A model generated the notes under the pieces. It did no database searches and was not told where the DNA came from. It worked only from the letters and a program-made list of their open reading frames with translations. A program made the translations under genes and the position numbers. From contig REDH01000124.1 in the NCBI GenBank assembly GCA_007693585.1, positions 1-33,218 of the forward strand: 33,218 nt of DNA, written 5' to 3'. Below are positions 8,560 through 15,615 of the stretch, in pieces (position 1 is the first letter of the stretch; every line of letters starts with the position of its first letter). The stretch is from Deltaproteobacteria bacterium. Lineage in GTDB: Bacteria > Myxococcota_A > Bradymonadia > REDH01.

Positions 8560-9612
8560 ATGTCCGGAAAGCGGAAACGCGCGGCGCGGGGTCGCGGTCG
8601 CGACCTCTGCCGAGACGAGCTCGCCCGCTGGGCGATGCAGATGGCTCCGGAGCACCTCTTCGCCATGCTGACGACGGACGCCTCCTGCGTCGACGAGGCG
8701 GTTCCCGGCGAGGCGGTCCGGCTGGACACGCAGGCCGCCACGAACCCATGGCGTGTCGACGGACTCTACCTGCGCACGGTCGGCCCGCAGGCGGAGCTCT
8801 GGCTGGTCGAGATGCAGACGCGCGCCGTTCGGCGGGAGCCCCGCCGAACGGCTGCGGTGCTCCGGGCCGCGCTTCGCCAGATCGCTCCAGCCGTGGACGA
8901 GGAAGTACCCCTGCAGGTGATGCTCGTGGAGGTGCGCACTGGACAGTCCGCCAGAAGGAACCGAGCGGCGAACGCGGTGCGCAATGCCGCCGGCGAGCCC
9001 CTGGAGGACTGCGACGCCGTGGCTCCCATCGACTTTGTCGTCAACAACCGTCTGCTCTTCGCTGGACCGTGGACGCAGGTGCTGCTGGCCCATGCTCCCG
9101 CCTGGCCGCTGTGGGCATTTGGCCGGAGCGTCACCGCGGACAGGATTCTGGATCTCGTGGCCACGATCCACCCAGCCGAGCGCTACGCGGGTTCCATTGC
9201 TGCCTTGCTGCGCGCCATTGGCCGAGTTAGATATCCGGAGGACGAGCGATTCCGGAGGGTTCCGGAGGAGGAGGAAGAGACCATGGCACGCGCACTGGCA
9301 CAGCTCGAGGAAGACGGCCGGATCACGTCCGAGGAGCGCAAGGCACGCGTCCGGCAGTATCTCGCGCGGCTCGACGAGCAGGAGCAGCGGCACGTCAGCA
9401 GGGGGCGGGAGCAAGGACTGGCAGAGGGGCGCGAGCGTGGCCGCGCAGAGGGACGAGAGGAGGGACGAGAAGAGGGACGGCGCGAGACGCTCCTCACCCT
9501 GCTCGGCAGCATCGACCCTGAGCAGGCTGAAGAACTCGGCGCACGCGATGACCTCGACACGCTCGAGGAGGCCGTGAAGCGCCTGCTGGTGAAGAAGCCG
9601 ATCAGCGGCTAG
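8560..9612 (+). CDS. Rpn/PD-(D/E)XK nuclease-family protein with Glu-Gly-Arg repeat tail
   Basis: The product has 350 residues. The N-terminal 200 or so resemble the Rpn (YhgA-like, 'putative transposase') division of the PD-(D/E)XK nucleases. Asp67 in WRVDGLYL is followed by a beta-strand with Glu84-x-Gln86 (LVEMQTR), the D...E-x-Q pattern of that family. The C-terminal part is a charged helix (EEEEETMARALAQLEEDGRI) ending in near-tandem REEGREEG and RERGRAEG units, a hallmark of these proteins in cyanobacteria, planctomycetes and myxobacteria. The ATG before SGKRKRAA is chosen because AAGGAGA lies seven bases upstream; the longer frame has no such site. E. coli Rpn proteins are DNA endonucleases that stimulate RecA-independent recombination; activity here is inferred. 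Long non-coding flanks suggest an accessory insertion. Confidence 0.65.
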   Translation: MSGKRKRAARGRGRDLCRDELARWAMQMAPEHLFAMLTTDASCVDEAVPGEAVRLDTQAATNPWRVDGLYLRTVGPQAELWLVEMQTRAVRREPRRTAAVLRAALRQIAPAVDEEVPLQVMLVEVRTGQSARRNRAANAVRNAAGEPLEDCDAVAPIDFVVNNRLLFAGPWTQVLLAHAPAWPLWAFGRSVTADRILDLVATIHPAERYAGSIAALLRAIGRVRYPEDERFRRVPEEEEETMARALAQLEEDGRITSEERKARVRQYLARLDEQEQRHVSRGREQGLAEGRERGRAEGREEGREEGRRETLLTLLGSIDPEQAEELGARDDLDTLEEAVKRLLVKKPISG

Positions 9613-10017
9613 CACAGGATCGAAGCGACCGATGGAGTTTTCCCGGGCGCGGATCGTGTCCAGCAGAGTTCATCGTCGACAAGGTCCGGCGAGGACTTCT
9701 CCGAGCCCCGGTCCGCAGCACCGTGCCTGTCATCACATCATCACCGATGCACGCCCGCGGGCCAGGGTGCGCAATGCAGCGCAGCACAGGACTCCAGCGA
9801 ACCACGTTCACGCCGGATCGGCGAAGATGTCTGGTTCCCATCGGAAGTGCATCGGCCATCGTGATCGGCATACCCGTTCACGTGATTCGTGGGGCGAGTT
9901 CAGTCCTCATGGCGGTCCGAGAGTTGAGTCCCGGCATCCTTGTTCCACAGGCTCACATGACCTTGAGGGTATTGAATGGGGACACGCTGCTTCCGAGGCA
10001 GGGGCCATTTCGTCGCC
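9613..10017. other. Non-coding gap upstream of the ATP synthase F0 operon
   Basis: About 400 bases follow the Rpn-like gene before the F0 operon promoter. Base composition is visibly less GC-rich than in the surrounding genes (runs such as ggagttttcc, catcacatcatcacc, attgaatgggg). The open frames here (the longest about 130 codons) show no recognisable protein, no ribosome binding site and no codon bias. It may be decayed accessory DNA linked to the Rpn-like gene. Confidence 0.55.
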
Positions 10018-10046
10018 TTGACGCCTTGGGGGGCGCGTGCTAGACA
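10018..10046 (+). promoter_or_regulatory. Sigma-70-type promoter of the atpZ-atpI-atpB-atpE operon
   Basis: TTGACG (10018-10023) and TAGACA (10041-10046) are separated by exactly 17 bases, with TGC directly before the -10 (extended -10). The start of transcription would be near 10053, giving a leader of about 97 bases. The leader contains a small hairpin (CGATTTCC / GGAAAATCG, 10075-10094, one bulged A). Confidence 0.7.
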
Positions 10047-10149
10047 CCGCGCGCCAGCGCGGGCGCCCCCGCGACGATTTCCTCGGGAAAATCGAGTATG
10101 TGGCGCCGCCCGACCGTGAAATCCCGTAGCGTTCCCGGACCCTTCGATC

Positions 10150-10395
10150 ATGGCCAAGACCCAACGCGAGCGTGAGCTGGAGCGTCGCCGCCTGGAGATG
10201 CGCATGAGCGCCATCGGCATCCAGTTCGGGATCTCGGTGGTGATCGGCGCGGTGTTCGGCTGGTTCCTGGATCAGCGGTTCGGGACGGGCCCGTGGTTGC
10301 TGCTGGTGGGCGTGACGCTGGGTGCAGCGGCGGCCTACCGGGATCTGTGGGATCTGAACCGCCGTCTTCGGCAGACCTCGGAGTCGGGCGAATGA
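10150..10395 (+). CDS. atpZ: AtpZ/AtpI-family small membrane protein of the F-type ATP synthase operon
   Basis: This is an 81-residue protein with a charged N-terminus (KTQRERELERRRLEMR) and two transmembrane hairpin helices joined by FLDQRFGTGPW, the layout of the small AtpZ proteins ('putative F0F1-ATPase subunit, Ca2+/Mg2+ transporter') at the head of atp operons. AtpZ with AtpI has been proposed to act as a Mg2+/Ca2+ importer and as a helper of c-ring assembly. The ATG lies about 100 bases after the promoter start. The stop overlaps the next ATG (ATGA), coupling it to atpI. Short, divergent members of this family are hard to separate from AtpI, so the symbol is tentative. Confidence 0.75.
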   Translation: MAKTQRERELERRRLEMRMSAIGIQFGISVVIGAVFGWFLDQRFGTGPWLLLVGVTLGAAAAYRDLWDLNRRLRQTSESGE

Positions 10396-10790
10396 GCGTT
10401 CGGATGACCACGGAGCGAACGGACTACTTCGCGGTGGCTGCCGGTGTGGTGGCTGCGGTGGTGAGCGCGCTGGTGATCGATCTGCGGTTTGCGGCGAGCG
10501 TGCTCGCCGGCGCGGGCATCGGTGTCCTGAACTTCGCGCTGATGCGCATGTTCGTGGGGGCCATCCTGCAGCGCACGGGTCCGGACCGGCAGCGTGCGGT
10601 GGGCCTCCTTGTGGTCAAGGTCATCGCGCTGATGGCCGTTCTGTATCTTCTTCTCGTGGTCGTCGGCCTCCCTGTGCTGGCGTTCGGCCTCGGTTTCATG
10701 TCCACCCCGCTCGCGATCGTGATCGACGGCCTCGTCTGGCATGGACGCGGCCCGGACGCGCGGGCGGAACAGCACGGTGAGCTTCACTGA
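10392..10790 (+). CDS. atpI: ATP synthase subunit I (AtpI)
   Basis: This 132-residue membrane protein has four predicted helices: after DYFAVAAG, around VLAGAGIGVLNFALM, at AVGLLVVKVIALMAVLYLLLVV, and near the C-terminus. Position and topology match AtpI, an assembly factor for the F0 c-ring rather than a structural subunit. It starts with an ATG overlapping the atpZ stop by four bases. Its own stop TGA overlaps the atpB ATG by one base (TGATG), so translation of the three genes is chained. The sequence is poorly conserved in this family; the assignment rests on context as much as on the pattern of hydrophobic segments. Confidence 0.8.
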   Translation: MSVRMTTERTDYFAVAAGVVAAVVSALVIDLRFAASVLAGAGIGVLNFALMRMFVGAILQRTGPDRQRAVGLLVVKVIALMAVLYLLLVVVGLPVLAFGLGFMSTPLAIVIDGLVWHGRGPDARAEQHGELH

Positions 10791-11674
10791 TGTCACTCGG
10801 CATGGCCTTTGGAGGGAGCGCGCCGCTGATCGCGGCGGAGTTCACGCTCCTGCACTTCATTCCGAACTTCGAGGAGCTGGACAAGCGGCTCGCGCAGCTC
10901 TTCCCGGTGCTTCCGGAGAACGACGCGCTCCCGCTGTACAACCCGGAGGTCTACTCCGTCCTGCACCTGTTCCTGGCGCTGGTGTCCGTGGCGATCATCC
11001 TCGTCCTGGTGGCCCTGACGCGGATGTCCTGGGCTCGGGAGAAGCAGCCGGAACTTCCGGAGCCGAAGTTCAGTGCCCGGAATTTCCTCGAGACCGCCCT
11101 CGATCTGATGATCAACCTGGGCGAGCAGGTGTTCGCGAGCCGGGAGAAGGCGCTGCGCTACCTGCCGCTGATCGGCTCGCTGGCGATCTTCATCTTCGTC
11201 TCGAATGCGCTGGCGCTGTTCCCGGCGATGGCGCCGCCGACGGACGCCTTCAGCATCACGGTGGCTCCGGCGCTGGTGGTCTTCTTCCTGACGCACTGGC
11301 ACGGGCTCCGCGAGAACGGGATGCACCACATCACGCACCTCTTCGGCCCTGCGCTGTACACCGGCTCCAAGACCAGCCCGCTGTTCTTCGCGCTGCTGTT
11401 GCCGCTGCTGATCTTCCACGTGCTCTTCTTCATCATCGAGGTCATCAGTCACCTCGCGCGCCCGCTCTCGCTGTCGCTGCGTCTCATGGGCAACATGACC
11501 GGGGACCACATGGTTCTTGGCGTATTCATGGGACTTGCCGCGTGGCCGCTGATCTTCCCGGTCCCGATTCTCTTCATCGGGACCATCGTCGTCACCGTGC
11601 AGACCGTGGTCTTCTGCGTCCTGTCCATGGTGTACATCGCATTGGCTATTGAACATTCGGAAGAAGCCCACTAA
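10790..11674 (+). CDS. atpB: F-type ATP synthase subunit a
   Basis: This F0 subunit forms the two half-channels and carries the arginine that interacts with the rotating c-ring. It has 294 residues with five or six transmembrane helices. Arg231 in SLSLRLMGNMTGDH is the equivalent of the essential E. coli Arg210, in the diagnostic R-L-x-x-N context. FVSNALALFPAM in the middle helix matches the conserved N-x-x-x-x-x-P region. The soluble N-terminal part (residues of about 1-60) is long and carries an extended loop (PVLPENDALPLYNPE). The gene is translationally coupled to atpI. A 96-base gap separates it from atpE, which has its own strong ribosome binding site, consistent with the extra subunit c that is needed. 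Confidence 0.95.
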   Translation: MSLGMAFGGSAPLIAAEFTLLHFIPNFEELDKRLAQLFPVLPENDALPLYNPEVYSVLHLFLALVSVAIILVLVALTRMSWAREKQPELPEPKFSARNFLETALDLMINLGEQVFASREKALRYLPLIGSLAIFIFVSNALALFPAMAPPTDAFSITVAPALVVFFLTHWHGLRENGMHHITHLFGPALYTGSKTSPLFFALLLPLLIFHVLFFIIEVISHLARPLSLSLRLMGNMTGDHMVLGVFMGLAAWPLIFPVPILFIGTIVVTVQTVVFCVLSMVYIALAIEHSEEAH

Positions 11675-11756
11675 CACCGCGCGCGGCTTGCTGGCCAGGC
11701 GCACTTCACGCCCCCCGTTTTCGTTCCGGTCTCCCCGATTCCGGCGTAAACCCCAC

Positions 11757-11761
11757 GGAGG
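11757..11761 (+). promoter_or_regulatory. Strong ribosome binding site of atpE
   Basis: GGAGG lies nine bases before the atpE ATG. The three upstream genes of the operon rely on stop-start overlap, so this independent site may raise subunit c output relative to subunit a. Confidence 0.65.
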
Positions 11762-11770
11762 ATCTCCGAC

Positions 11771-12094
11771 ATGAATCGCATCAAGCTTCTCGGTCTCGGC
11801 GCGTTCGTTGCCGCTCTCACGGCCTCTTCCACCGCCTTCGCTCAGGACGGCGCGGCAGAAGACGGCTCCGGTCGTGGCCTCGTCGCCCTCGCCGCCGCCC
11901 TGGCCATCGGCCTCGCCGCCCTCGGCGGGACCACCGCGCAGGGCCGTGCCGCCAGCCATGCCCTCGAGGGCATCGCGCGCAACCCCGGCGCCGCCGACAA
12001 GATGTTCACCCCGCTCCTCCTCAGCCTCGCGCTCATGGAGTCGCTCGTGATCTTCTCGCTGCTCATCGCGTTCACCCTCGCGGGCAACGTCTGA
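11771..12094 (+). CDS. atpE: F-type ATP synthase subunit c with signal-peptide-like N-terminus
   Basis: This is the ring-forming proteolipid of F0, with 107 residues against a usual 70-90. The extra N-terminal part (about residues 1-24) looks like a cleavable signal peptide: Lys5, a hydrophobic core, then STAFA before QDG. The mature hairpin has helix 1 (about 36-58), a polar loop with Arg70-Asn71-Pro72 (the F1-facing loop) and helix 2 with the ion-binding Glu90 followed by Ser91. Gln57 in helix 1 is present as well. The usual Gly-x-Gly repeat of helix 1 is only partly kept ([10 protein letters not shown]). Gln plus Glu-Ser occurs in both sodium and proton c-rings, so ion specificity is not settled. 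This is the last gene of the operon. Confidence 0.93.
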   Translation: MNRIKLLGLGAFVAALTASSTAFAQDGAAEDGSGRGLVALAAALAIGLAALGGTTAQGRAASHALEGIARNPGAADKMFTPLLLSLALMESLVIFSLLIAFTLAGNV

Positions 12095-12130
12095 GCATCG
12101 CGCTGCCTTCGGGCGGCCCGAGCGACCATC

Positions 12131-12164
12131 GTCAGGGGAGTTCGCCAGCGCGGGCTCCCCTGGC
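12131..12164 (+). terminator. Hairpin at the end of the atp operon
   Basis: CAGGGGAG (12133-12140) pairs perfectly with CTCCCCTG (12155-12162), and the stem extends to 10 bp with one G-T pair. It lies 37 bases after the atpE stop. It is followed by gtgttcttg, a weak T-rich run, so termination may be only partly intrinsic. Confidence 0.6.
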
Positions 12165-12215
12165 GTGTTCTTGCCCGATGCGCTTGCCCGGCCGCCGTGG
12201 CTCGCCGCGCCGGGC

Positions 12216-12253
12216 GTGTGGCGCCAGGGCGTGCGGCGCCAGGGCTGCCCTGG
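12216..12253 (-). terminator. Tandem 15-bp repeat and palindrome after pdxA
   Basis: Two 15-bp units differing at one base (gtgtggcgccagggc at 12216, gtgcggcgccagggc at 12231) run into the palindrome CCAGGGC-T-GCCCTGG (12239-12253). This is the only structured element between the pdxA stop and the atp terminator. It may end the minus-strand transcript, though no T run follows. Confidence 0.35.
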
Positions 12254-12277
12254 TTCGTTCCTGCCCCCAGCGTTCGC

Positions 12278-13372
12278 TCAGCCGGTGCGTCGCGCCGTGA
12301 CCATCCGCCGCGCCGCGGCGATCGCCCACACGAAGCTGCCCACGTCCGCGACGCCGCGCCCGGCGATGTCGCGGGCCGTGCCGTGATCGACGCTGGTGCG
12401 GACGAAGGGGAGCCCGAGGGTGATGTTCGCGCTCTCGCCGAAGTGGACGGTCTTGAGCGGGACGAGCCCCTGGTCGTGGTACATGGCGAGCACGGCATCG
12501 GCGGCGAATCGCCCTGCGACGATCCGGGGGAAGAGGGTGTCCGCCGGCCAGGGTCCGGAGACGGCGTATCCGCGGTTGCGGGCGCGTTCGACGGCCGGAG
12601 CGATGATGCGGTCGTCCTCGTCTCCGAGCACGCCGCCCTCCCCGGCATGCGGATTGAGCCCACAGACGGCGATGTGGGGCCCGGGGATGCCGAAGTCCTG
12701 CACGAGGCCATCGTGCAGGGTGGCGAGGGTGGCGACGAGGCCATCGGTGGTCAGGCGCGACGGGACGGCGGAGAGGGGGATGTGAGCGGTGGCGAGGGCC
12801 ACGCGCAGGAGATCGCCGGCGAGGAGCATGACGGCGCCGGGTCGGCCACTGCGTTCGGCGAGGACCTCGGTGTGGCCGGTGGGCGGCAAGTTGGCGCGGC
12901 CGAGGAGCCCCTTGTCCCACGGGGCGGTCACGATCCCGGCGACGGCGCCGTCGAGGGCGAGGTCGATGGCCTGGCAGAGGGCTTCGAGCTGCAGGCGGGC
13001 GGCGGCGGCGAGGGGCTGTCCCCACGGGTAGGCGTCGGTGGTGCGGTCGGGCAGGGCCTCGTGGGCGACCGGGGGAGGCAGGGGGCCGGTGAGCTCGCCG
13101 TGCCGGACCTGGAGGACGGGGAGCACGCCGGGCGGCACGTGAGCCGCGTCTCGGGGTGTGTCGATGACGGCTGCGCGGACGCGGGTGAGGGTGTGGTCCG
13201 CGGCGGCGAGGTGTCTCCGCGCCGCCTCGAGGGCGGGGAGGTCCCCGACGACGAGGCAGGGTCCATGGGTGCGCAGGGCGTCGACGGAGCGCCAGATCAG
13301 CTCCGGGCCCACCCCGGCGATGTCGCCGGCGGTGATGGCGAGCACCGCCGGTTCAGAACTCGAAGGTGTCAC
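12278..13372 (-). CDS. pdxA: 4-hydroxythreonine-4-phosphate dehydrogenase
   Basis: This is a pyridoxal-phosphate synthesis enzyme (DXP-dependent route) that oxidises 4-phosphohydroxy-threonine. It has 364 residues. TAGDIAGVGPE corresponds to the usual T-P-G-D-P-A-G-[IV]-G-P-E opening. The three metal-ligand histidines are in PPTGHTEVLAE, LNPHAGEGG and MYHDQGLVPLK, and GLPFVRTSVDHGTA is the conserved C-terminal block. The long start is a GTG lying 20 bases inside the end of the surA-like gene. An alternative GTG at 13345, seven bases after that stop, would remove nine residues; neither has a clear ribosome binding site. The surA-pdxA order is also seen in E. coli, supporting one transcript. 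PdxA2-type homologues act in other catabolic pathways, but the neighbour argues for B6 synthesis. Confidence 0.92.
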   Translation of the reverse strand: MTPSSSEPAVLAITAGDIAGVGPELIWRSVDALRTHGPCLVVGDLPALEAARRHLAAADHTLTRVRAAVIDTPRDAAHVPPGVLPVLQVRHGELTGPLPPPVAHEALPDRTTDAYPWGQPLAAAARLQLEALCQAIDLALDGAVAGIVTAPWDKGLLGRANLPPTGHTEVLAERSGRPGAVMLLAGDLLRVALATAHIPLSAVPSRLTTDGLVATLATLHDGLVQDFGIPGPHIAVCGLNPHAGEGGVLGDEDDRIIAPAVERARNRGYAVSGPWPADTLFPRIVAGRFAADAVLAMYHDQGLVPLKTVHFGESANITLGLPFVRTSVDHGTARDIAGRGVADVGSFVWAIAAARRMVTARRTG

Positions 13373-14402
13373 TGACGATCTCGACCCAGGCGTTGTTTCG
13401 CAGCTGCTCGAGGTAGAGAGCCTCCTGCTGCACGGCCTCGCGCTGGTGGAGGCTCATGTGGACGCGCTCGCGGAGCTGCGCGGCGTTGTCGACGGCCTGC
13501 TCCTCGCGGGCGTCGAGGCGGATGAGGTGGAAACCGAAGGAGGAACGCACGGGTCCGACGATGTCTCCCACGTCGGCGGCGAGGGCGGCGCGTTCGTAGT
13601 CGGGGTCGAGGTCACCGAGCCGGGTGCGTCCGATGCGTCCGCCGGTGCGTGCGGAGGCGTCGGGGTTGACGTCTGCGGCGACGGCCTCGAACGGGCGACC
13701 GGCGTCGATCTCGGCGCGGAGCTCCCGGGCGCGGGCTTCGGCTGCGTCGACCTGTTCGGCGGAGGCGCCGCGGGGCACCTGAACGAGGACGTGGCTGGTG
13801 GTGAGGAGGATCTCGCGGAGACCGTCGGGGAAGCGTTCGCGCAGGGCCTGGTCGATCTGTTCGTCGGAGATCTGGATGCGGGCGTAGACGTCGAACTGCA
13901 CGAGGCGGTAGCGGGTGAGGTATCCGTGGATGAAGTCGCGGAAGTCGTCGGGGGCGATGCCCTCGCTGGCGAGGGCGCGCTCGAAGTCGTCCGGAGCGAG
14001 TCCGAGGCGCTGGCGCTGTTCGTCGACGTAGCGCTGGACCTCCTGGCTGCTGACGGCGACGCCGCGGTCGTCGGCTTCTGCGGTGAGGAGCGAGGCGACG
14101 ATGAGGTGGTCGAGGACTTCGCGGGCGACTTCCTCGCGGCCATCGCGGGTTCTGAGCAGGGCGGGGTCGACGCCGACGACCTGGACGTAGGAGGGGATGG
14201 CGCGGATCACGTCGCCCTGGGTGATGATGTCCTGTTCGACGCGTGCGGCGATGCGGTCGACGAGGCGCCAGCCGTCGGTCTCGGCTGCGGCGACGGTGGC
14301 GGGCGCGCCTTCGCTCGCGGAGGACACCGCGGGGAAGCCGAGCAGGAGGGCGAGCGCGAGCGCTGCGCCCGTTCGGTTGCGGGCGGGAGGTGTGAAGGTC
14401 AT
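13353..14402 (-). CDS. surA: SurA-like periplasmic peptidyl-prolyl cis-trans isomerase
   Basis: This is a periplasmic chaperone and PPIase expected to escort outer-membrane proteins. It has 349 residues. A signal peptide covers residues 1-29 (AVSSA before SEG). The SurA N-terminal helical domain begins at RIAARVEQDIITQGDV, matching the usual V-A-x-V-[ND]-x-x-x-[IV]-[LIT] opening. A single parvulin domain follows, with SHVLV, GGRIG, and FGFHLIRLD near its end. The chain ends VEIVSDTFEF. E. coli SurA has two parvulin domains; here there is one, as in many deltaproteobacterial versions. The ATG overlaps the upstream parvulin-like gene's stop (ATGA). The symbol is given by domain order and by the pdxA neighbour; PrsA/PpiC-type naming would also be defensible. 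Confidence 0.85.
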   Translation of the reverse strand: MTFTPPARNRTGAALALALLLGFPAVSSASEGAPATVAAAETDGWRLVDRIAARVEQDIITQGDVIRAIPSYVQVVGVDPALLRTRDGREEVAREVLDHLIVASLLTAEADDRGVAVSSQEVQRYVDEQRQRLGLAPDDFERALASEGIAPDDFRDFIHGYLTRYRLVQFDVYARIQISDEQIDQALRERFPDGLREILLTTSHVLVQVPRGASAEQVDAAEARARELRAEIDAGRPFEAVAADVNPDASARTGGRIGRTRLGDLDPDYERAALAADVGDIVGPVRSSFGFHLIRLDAREEQAVDNAAQLRERVHMSLHQREAVQQEALYLEQLRNNAWVEIVSDTFEF

Positions 14403-15601
14403 TCGGGTCCGTTGTCCGGAGGGTCGTCTGGGGCCGGTTCGGCTTCTTCGCGCGTCCACCGGTCGAGGGTGTCGCGGGAGTCCTCGACGGTGCCGAGGCG
14501 CTGTCGCCAGCGGGTGATGTCGGCGGCGGCCTGTCGGCCGAGGACGGCGGCGGGTTCGTCGGCGAGCCGCTCGGGGTCGAAGAGGCGGGGGAGGTCCGGG
14601 TCGATGCTGCGGGTGTCTCCACGCAGGGCGGCGAGTCGTTCGATGCGGGCTTCGTCGCGGGTCACGGTGACCTGTTGCAGGGCTTCCTCGACGCGTGCTC
14701 GTGCGGCGGTGGCGCTGCGCTGTCGGAGGAGGCGGTCGCGGGCGCGCAGGCGGACGATCGCCTCGGGGGGGTCCACCTCGGGGGTGTCGATGCCGACCCA
14801 CAGGACGGCCCAGCGGTCGTCGGCGGGGACGGGTTCGTGGAGGCGGAGTTCACCGCGGGCGAAGGCCTGGCGGCGGATCCACTCCGGCACATCCTCCCGG
14901 GCGGGGGAGACGGGGCCGAGGTCGCCGGTCCACGGGGGCGGGGCCGGCGTGTCGTCGTGCCACCGTTCGAGCGCATCGCGGAGTGCGGCTCGCCAGCCGT
15001 GGGGGTGGAGGTCCATGGCGCGGTCGAGCGTGGCGTGAAAGCCGCGGGCGGCGTCCGGGTCGTCGAAGGAGAAGGCCACGATCTCGCGGTGGTTGGGGAC
15101 CCGGATTCGGGACGGGTCCTCGGCGAGGAAGGTGTCGATGTCCTCGTCGCGGACCGGGGTATCCGGCCGTGCGGAACGCAGGAGGTGGAGGGCTGCGGTG
15201 AGCTCCGCGTGGAGGCGGACCTCGGGGTGGTCGTCCGGGAGCCCGGCGGCGGCGGCGGCCATGATCTCGATGTCGAGAATCGTGGCGAGGAGGTCGTCGC
15301 GGTGGCCGGGCTCGTGGTACCAGGTGCGGGCGAGGAGGGAGGCGGTCTCGAGCTGTCGTTCGACCCCCTCGACGGTCAGCACGCGGTCGCCGATCCAGGC
15401 GACGGGGCGTTCCTCGACGAGTCCTGCTTCGGCGGCGGCGAGCCGCTCCTCGACGGTGAGGGCGACGCTCTCGCCGGGCAGGCGGTCGGGTCGGCACGCG
15501 CCGAGCACGACGAGTCCGGCGATGGCCAGCGCGAGGATGGTCCGGGGGGCGATCCGGGGCGGGCCGTAGGGGCCATGTGCAGCGCGCGTTGCCTGGGCCA
15601 T
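14399..15601 (-). CDS. Parvulin-like (PpiC/SurA-type) lipoprotein
   Basis: The product has 400 residues. The signal sequence ends in the lipobox VVLGAC, with Cys36 as the lipid attachment site. A helical N-terminal part (residues of about 45-150) begins AWIGDRVLTVEGVERQL, like the SurA_N/PpiC family. Residues of about 165-280 read as a weak parvulin domain: NHREIVAFSFDD, then WTGDLGPVS and AFARGELRLHEPV in place of the usual G-G-[DL]-[LI]-G and F-x-x-G-x-[IV]-x-x-P-[IV] blocks. The PPIase active site is therefore degenerate and the role may be purely chaperone-like. It starts at an ATG 14 bases after the mfd stop codon and ends overlapping the surA-like ATG by four bases. Two consecutive parvulin-type genes after mfd are common in deltaproteobacteria. 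Confidence 0.75.
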   Translation of the reverse strand: MAQATRAAHGPYGPPRIAPRTILALAIAGLVVLGACRPDRLPGESVALTVEERLAAAEAGLVEERPVAWIGDRVLTVEGVERQLETASLLARTWYHEPGHRDDLLATILDIEIMAAAAAGLPDDHPEVRLHAELTAALHLLRSARPDTPVRDEDIDTFLAEDPSRIRVPNHREIVAFSFDDPDAARGFHATLDRAMDLHPHGWRAALRDALERWHDDTPAPPPWTGDLGPVSPAREDVPEWIRRQAFARGELRLHEPVPADDRWAVLWVGIDTPEVDPPEAIVRLRARDRLLRQRSATAARARVEEALQQVTVTRDEARIERLAALRGDTRSIDPDLPRLFDPERLADEPAAVLGRQAAADITRWRQRLGTVEDSRDTLDRWTREEAEPAPDDPPDNGPE

Positions 15602-15615
15602 GGTCGGGTCTCTCG

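Noticed and set aside
9723-10043. Possible 106-residue gene between the Rpn-like gene and atpZ
   Set aside because: No ribosome binding site, no recognisable sequence, and it overlaps the atp promoter at its end.
11771-12094. Sodium-dependent ATP synthase, suggested by Gln57, Glu90 and Ser91 of subunit c
   Set aside because: The partner residues differ (Leu where Thr and Phe where Tyr occur in the Ilyobacter site), and Gln plus Glu also occurs in proton-type rings, so the sequence does not decide.
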